DNA of 64,000 bases from CAYWYR01 sp964462685 (GTDB taxonomy: Bacteria > Bacteroidota > Ignavibacteria > Kapaibacteriales > UBA2268). The DNA is taken from contig CAYWYR010000010.1 of assembly GCA_964462685.1 (NCBI GenBank), positions 1-64,000 of the forward strand, read 5' to 3'. Under the pieces are notes generated by a model. The model was not told the origin of the DNA. It saw nothing but the letters and a program-made list of their open reading frames with translations, and ran no database searches. Below are positions 63,266 to 64,000 of this stretch, in pieces (position 1 is the first letter of the stretch; every line of letters begins with the position of its first letter). The position numbers and the translations under genes were made by a program.

Positions 63266-63541
63266 AAGATAGACTTCAAAACATACATTCCGATAGCTGA
63301 TATCAGTACCTCAATATAGTAAAAGATACATGAACTGAATAAAAGTTACATCCGTACAGTATTTTTGTTTGTCGATAACTAATATAGGCGATCGCTGCCA
63401 AAATTAGTGTCAATAACAGTGTCGGATGTAATGTATTTGGATAGTATTAAAATATAATTACTAATATGGCGTATATATATCTGCAATTAAATGCTGGATA
63501 TCAAAATACAGTTATTTTAGTGATACAAATTGGGGGGAGAT
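63266..63541. other. AT-rich intergenic region
   Basis: About 275 bases upstream of the giant SBBP gene and of a possible small gene. Apart from a near-consensus TGTATTTG at about 63433, no promoter, hairpin or RNA gene could be assigned. Confidence 0.4.
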
Positions 63542-63730
63542 ATGAGGGATATTTTTGCAGGAAATGTGAAAGACCTGAAATTCGGAAAAAGACAGCAACA
63601 GCAGAATATGCTCGGCGTTCTTCTGCTATCGCAGAAAACAAAAGGTATTGATCTAGAGAGTAAGGAAACTAAGATAATCAGGACAAAAAGAAAACCTTCA
63701 CTTAAAAAAACAACGTATCACATAAAATAA
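63542..63730 (+). CDS. possible small basic protein
   Basis: A 62-residue frame from ATG 63542 (RDIFAGNVKDLKFGKRQQQQ), basic with a Gln run and a Lys/Arg-rich tail. A purine-rich GGGGGGAGAT sits just before the ATG, which is unusual in this window. No family recognised; an overlapping frame (63466-63651) is equally open, so coding status is uncertain. Confidence 0.35.
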   Translation: MRDIFAGNVKDLKFGKRQQQQNMLGVLLLSQKTKGIDLESKETKIIRTKRKPSLKKTTYHIK

Positions 63731-63795
63731 TAGATATGCAGTATCGATAATAGCGATAACTGAATGTTTTTTTAATTATCAGGGGATGACCCAAA

Positions 63796-64000
63796 ATGAA
63801 GTTCAAAGGACTTAAAACACTAACAATAGCTGCTTTCGGAGCGCTAACACTAGGTCTTGTATCTTGCGGAGAAACCGCAGAAGAAGAGCGACTTGACGAG
63901 ATAGAAGAAAGAGTTGATGACGCTGAGTGGGAAGCGGACAGAGACGCTTGGATGAACAGTGCCAACGCAGAGCTTGCTGAGCTTGATAGAGAAATCGAGA
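63796..64000 (+). CDS. lipoprotein, truncated by the window end
   Basis: Begins with ATG 63796 and is still open at 64000 (68 codons). The leader KGLKTLTIAAFGALTLGLVSC is a typical lipoprotein signal with the lipid-modified Cys at about residue 24, followed by Gly-Glu. The mature part is very acidic and helical (EEERLDEIEERVDDAEWEAD), probably coiled coil. Function cannot be judged from the fragment. Confidence 0.75.
   Translation, partial: MKFKGLKTLTIAAFGALTLGLVSCGETAEEERLDEIEERVDDAEWEADRDAWMNSANAELAELDREIE

Noticed and set aside
63466..63651. 61-residue frame overlapping the possible small gene
   Set aside because: No recognisable features; the overlapping frame with the purine-rich leader is slightly better and itself doubtful.

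Overview
The window looks like chromosomal DNA of a Bacteroidota/Chlorobiota-group (FCB) bacterium, probably an environmental, rarely cultured lineage. The signs are several very large secreted proteins with type IX secretion (T9SS) C-terminal sorting domains, TonB-dependent receptors, gene starts mostly without Shine-Dalgarno sequences, frequent TTG starts, a few TAnnTTTG (-7) promoter words, and the DUF5777/YceI/cytochrome and HMA/TonB/HYC_CC_PP gene sets typical of the phylum. No rRNA, CRISPR array, integrase or recognisable transposase was seen. Finer taxonomy is not possible from sequence reading alone.

Layout. 1-2.6 kb: a TPP riboswitch reading leftward out of the window, then sppA, a two-way terminator and tRNA-His. 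2.6-14.6 kb: mixed housekeeping and envelope genes (PaaI-type thioesterase, dockerin-like T9SS protein, trypsin-like protease fused to a barrel-like domain, UgpC/MalK-type ATPase, two lipoproteins, LptF/LptG permease, an exported LMW-phosphatase/ArsC-like protein, VWA lipoprotein, Nudix hydrolase). 14.6-16.5 kb: DUF5777-YceI-cytochrome operon. 16.7-22.2 kb: murF, a Cys-less rhodanese, a WG-repeat protein with a membrane partner, and two tandem paralogous lipoproteins, one apparently frameshifted at its start. 22.5-27.2 kb: menA-MFS-TonB receptor operon on the minus strand.

27.2-37 kb is accessory in character: an AT-rich GLUG/T9SS protein, a truncated McrC-type nuclease, a metal-handling cluster (HMA protein, TonB receptor, HYC_CC_PP protein), a second McrC-like gene that has lost the nuclease motif, and a Fic gene lying between two 48-bp near-identical repeats, each made of three alternating 11-bp boxes. 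37-53 kb is more ordinary: UPF0104-type membrane protein, aspartase fused to a cyclic-nucleotide domain, K+ channel, T9SS protein, antiporter, gamma-carbonic anhydrase, yicC, a doubly degenerate receiver/HD-GYP protein, and an IgGFc-binding/barrel protein coupled to a cohesin-like protein.

54.5-57.9 kb is the most striking part: four displaced copies of the RHS core C-terminus, three of them leading into different toxin-like tips with a small immunity-like gene directly behind, one tip frameshifted and the fourth copy empty. No full-length RHS gene is present, so this resembles a storage array of RHS-tip/immunity cassettes. The window ends with a TspO-like protein, TerC, a 1202-residue SBBP/T9SS protein and a lipoprotein cut off by the window edge.
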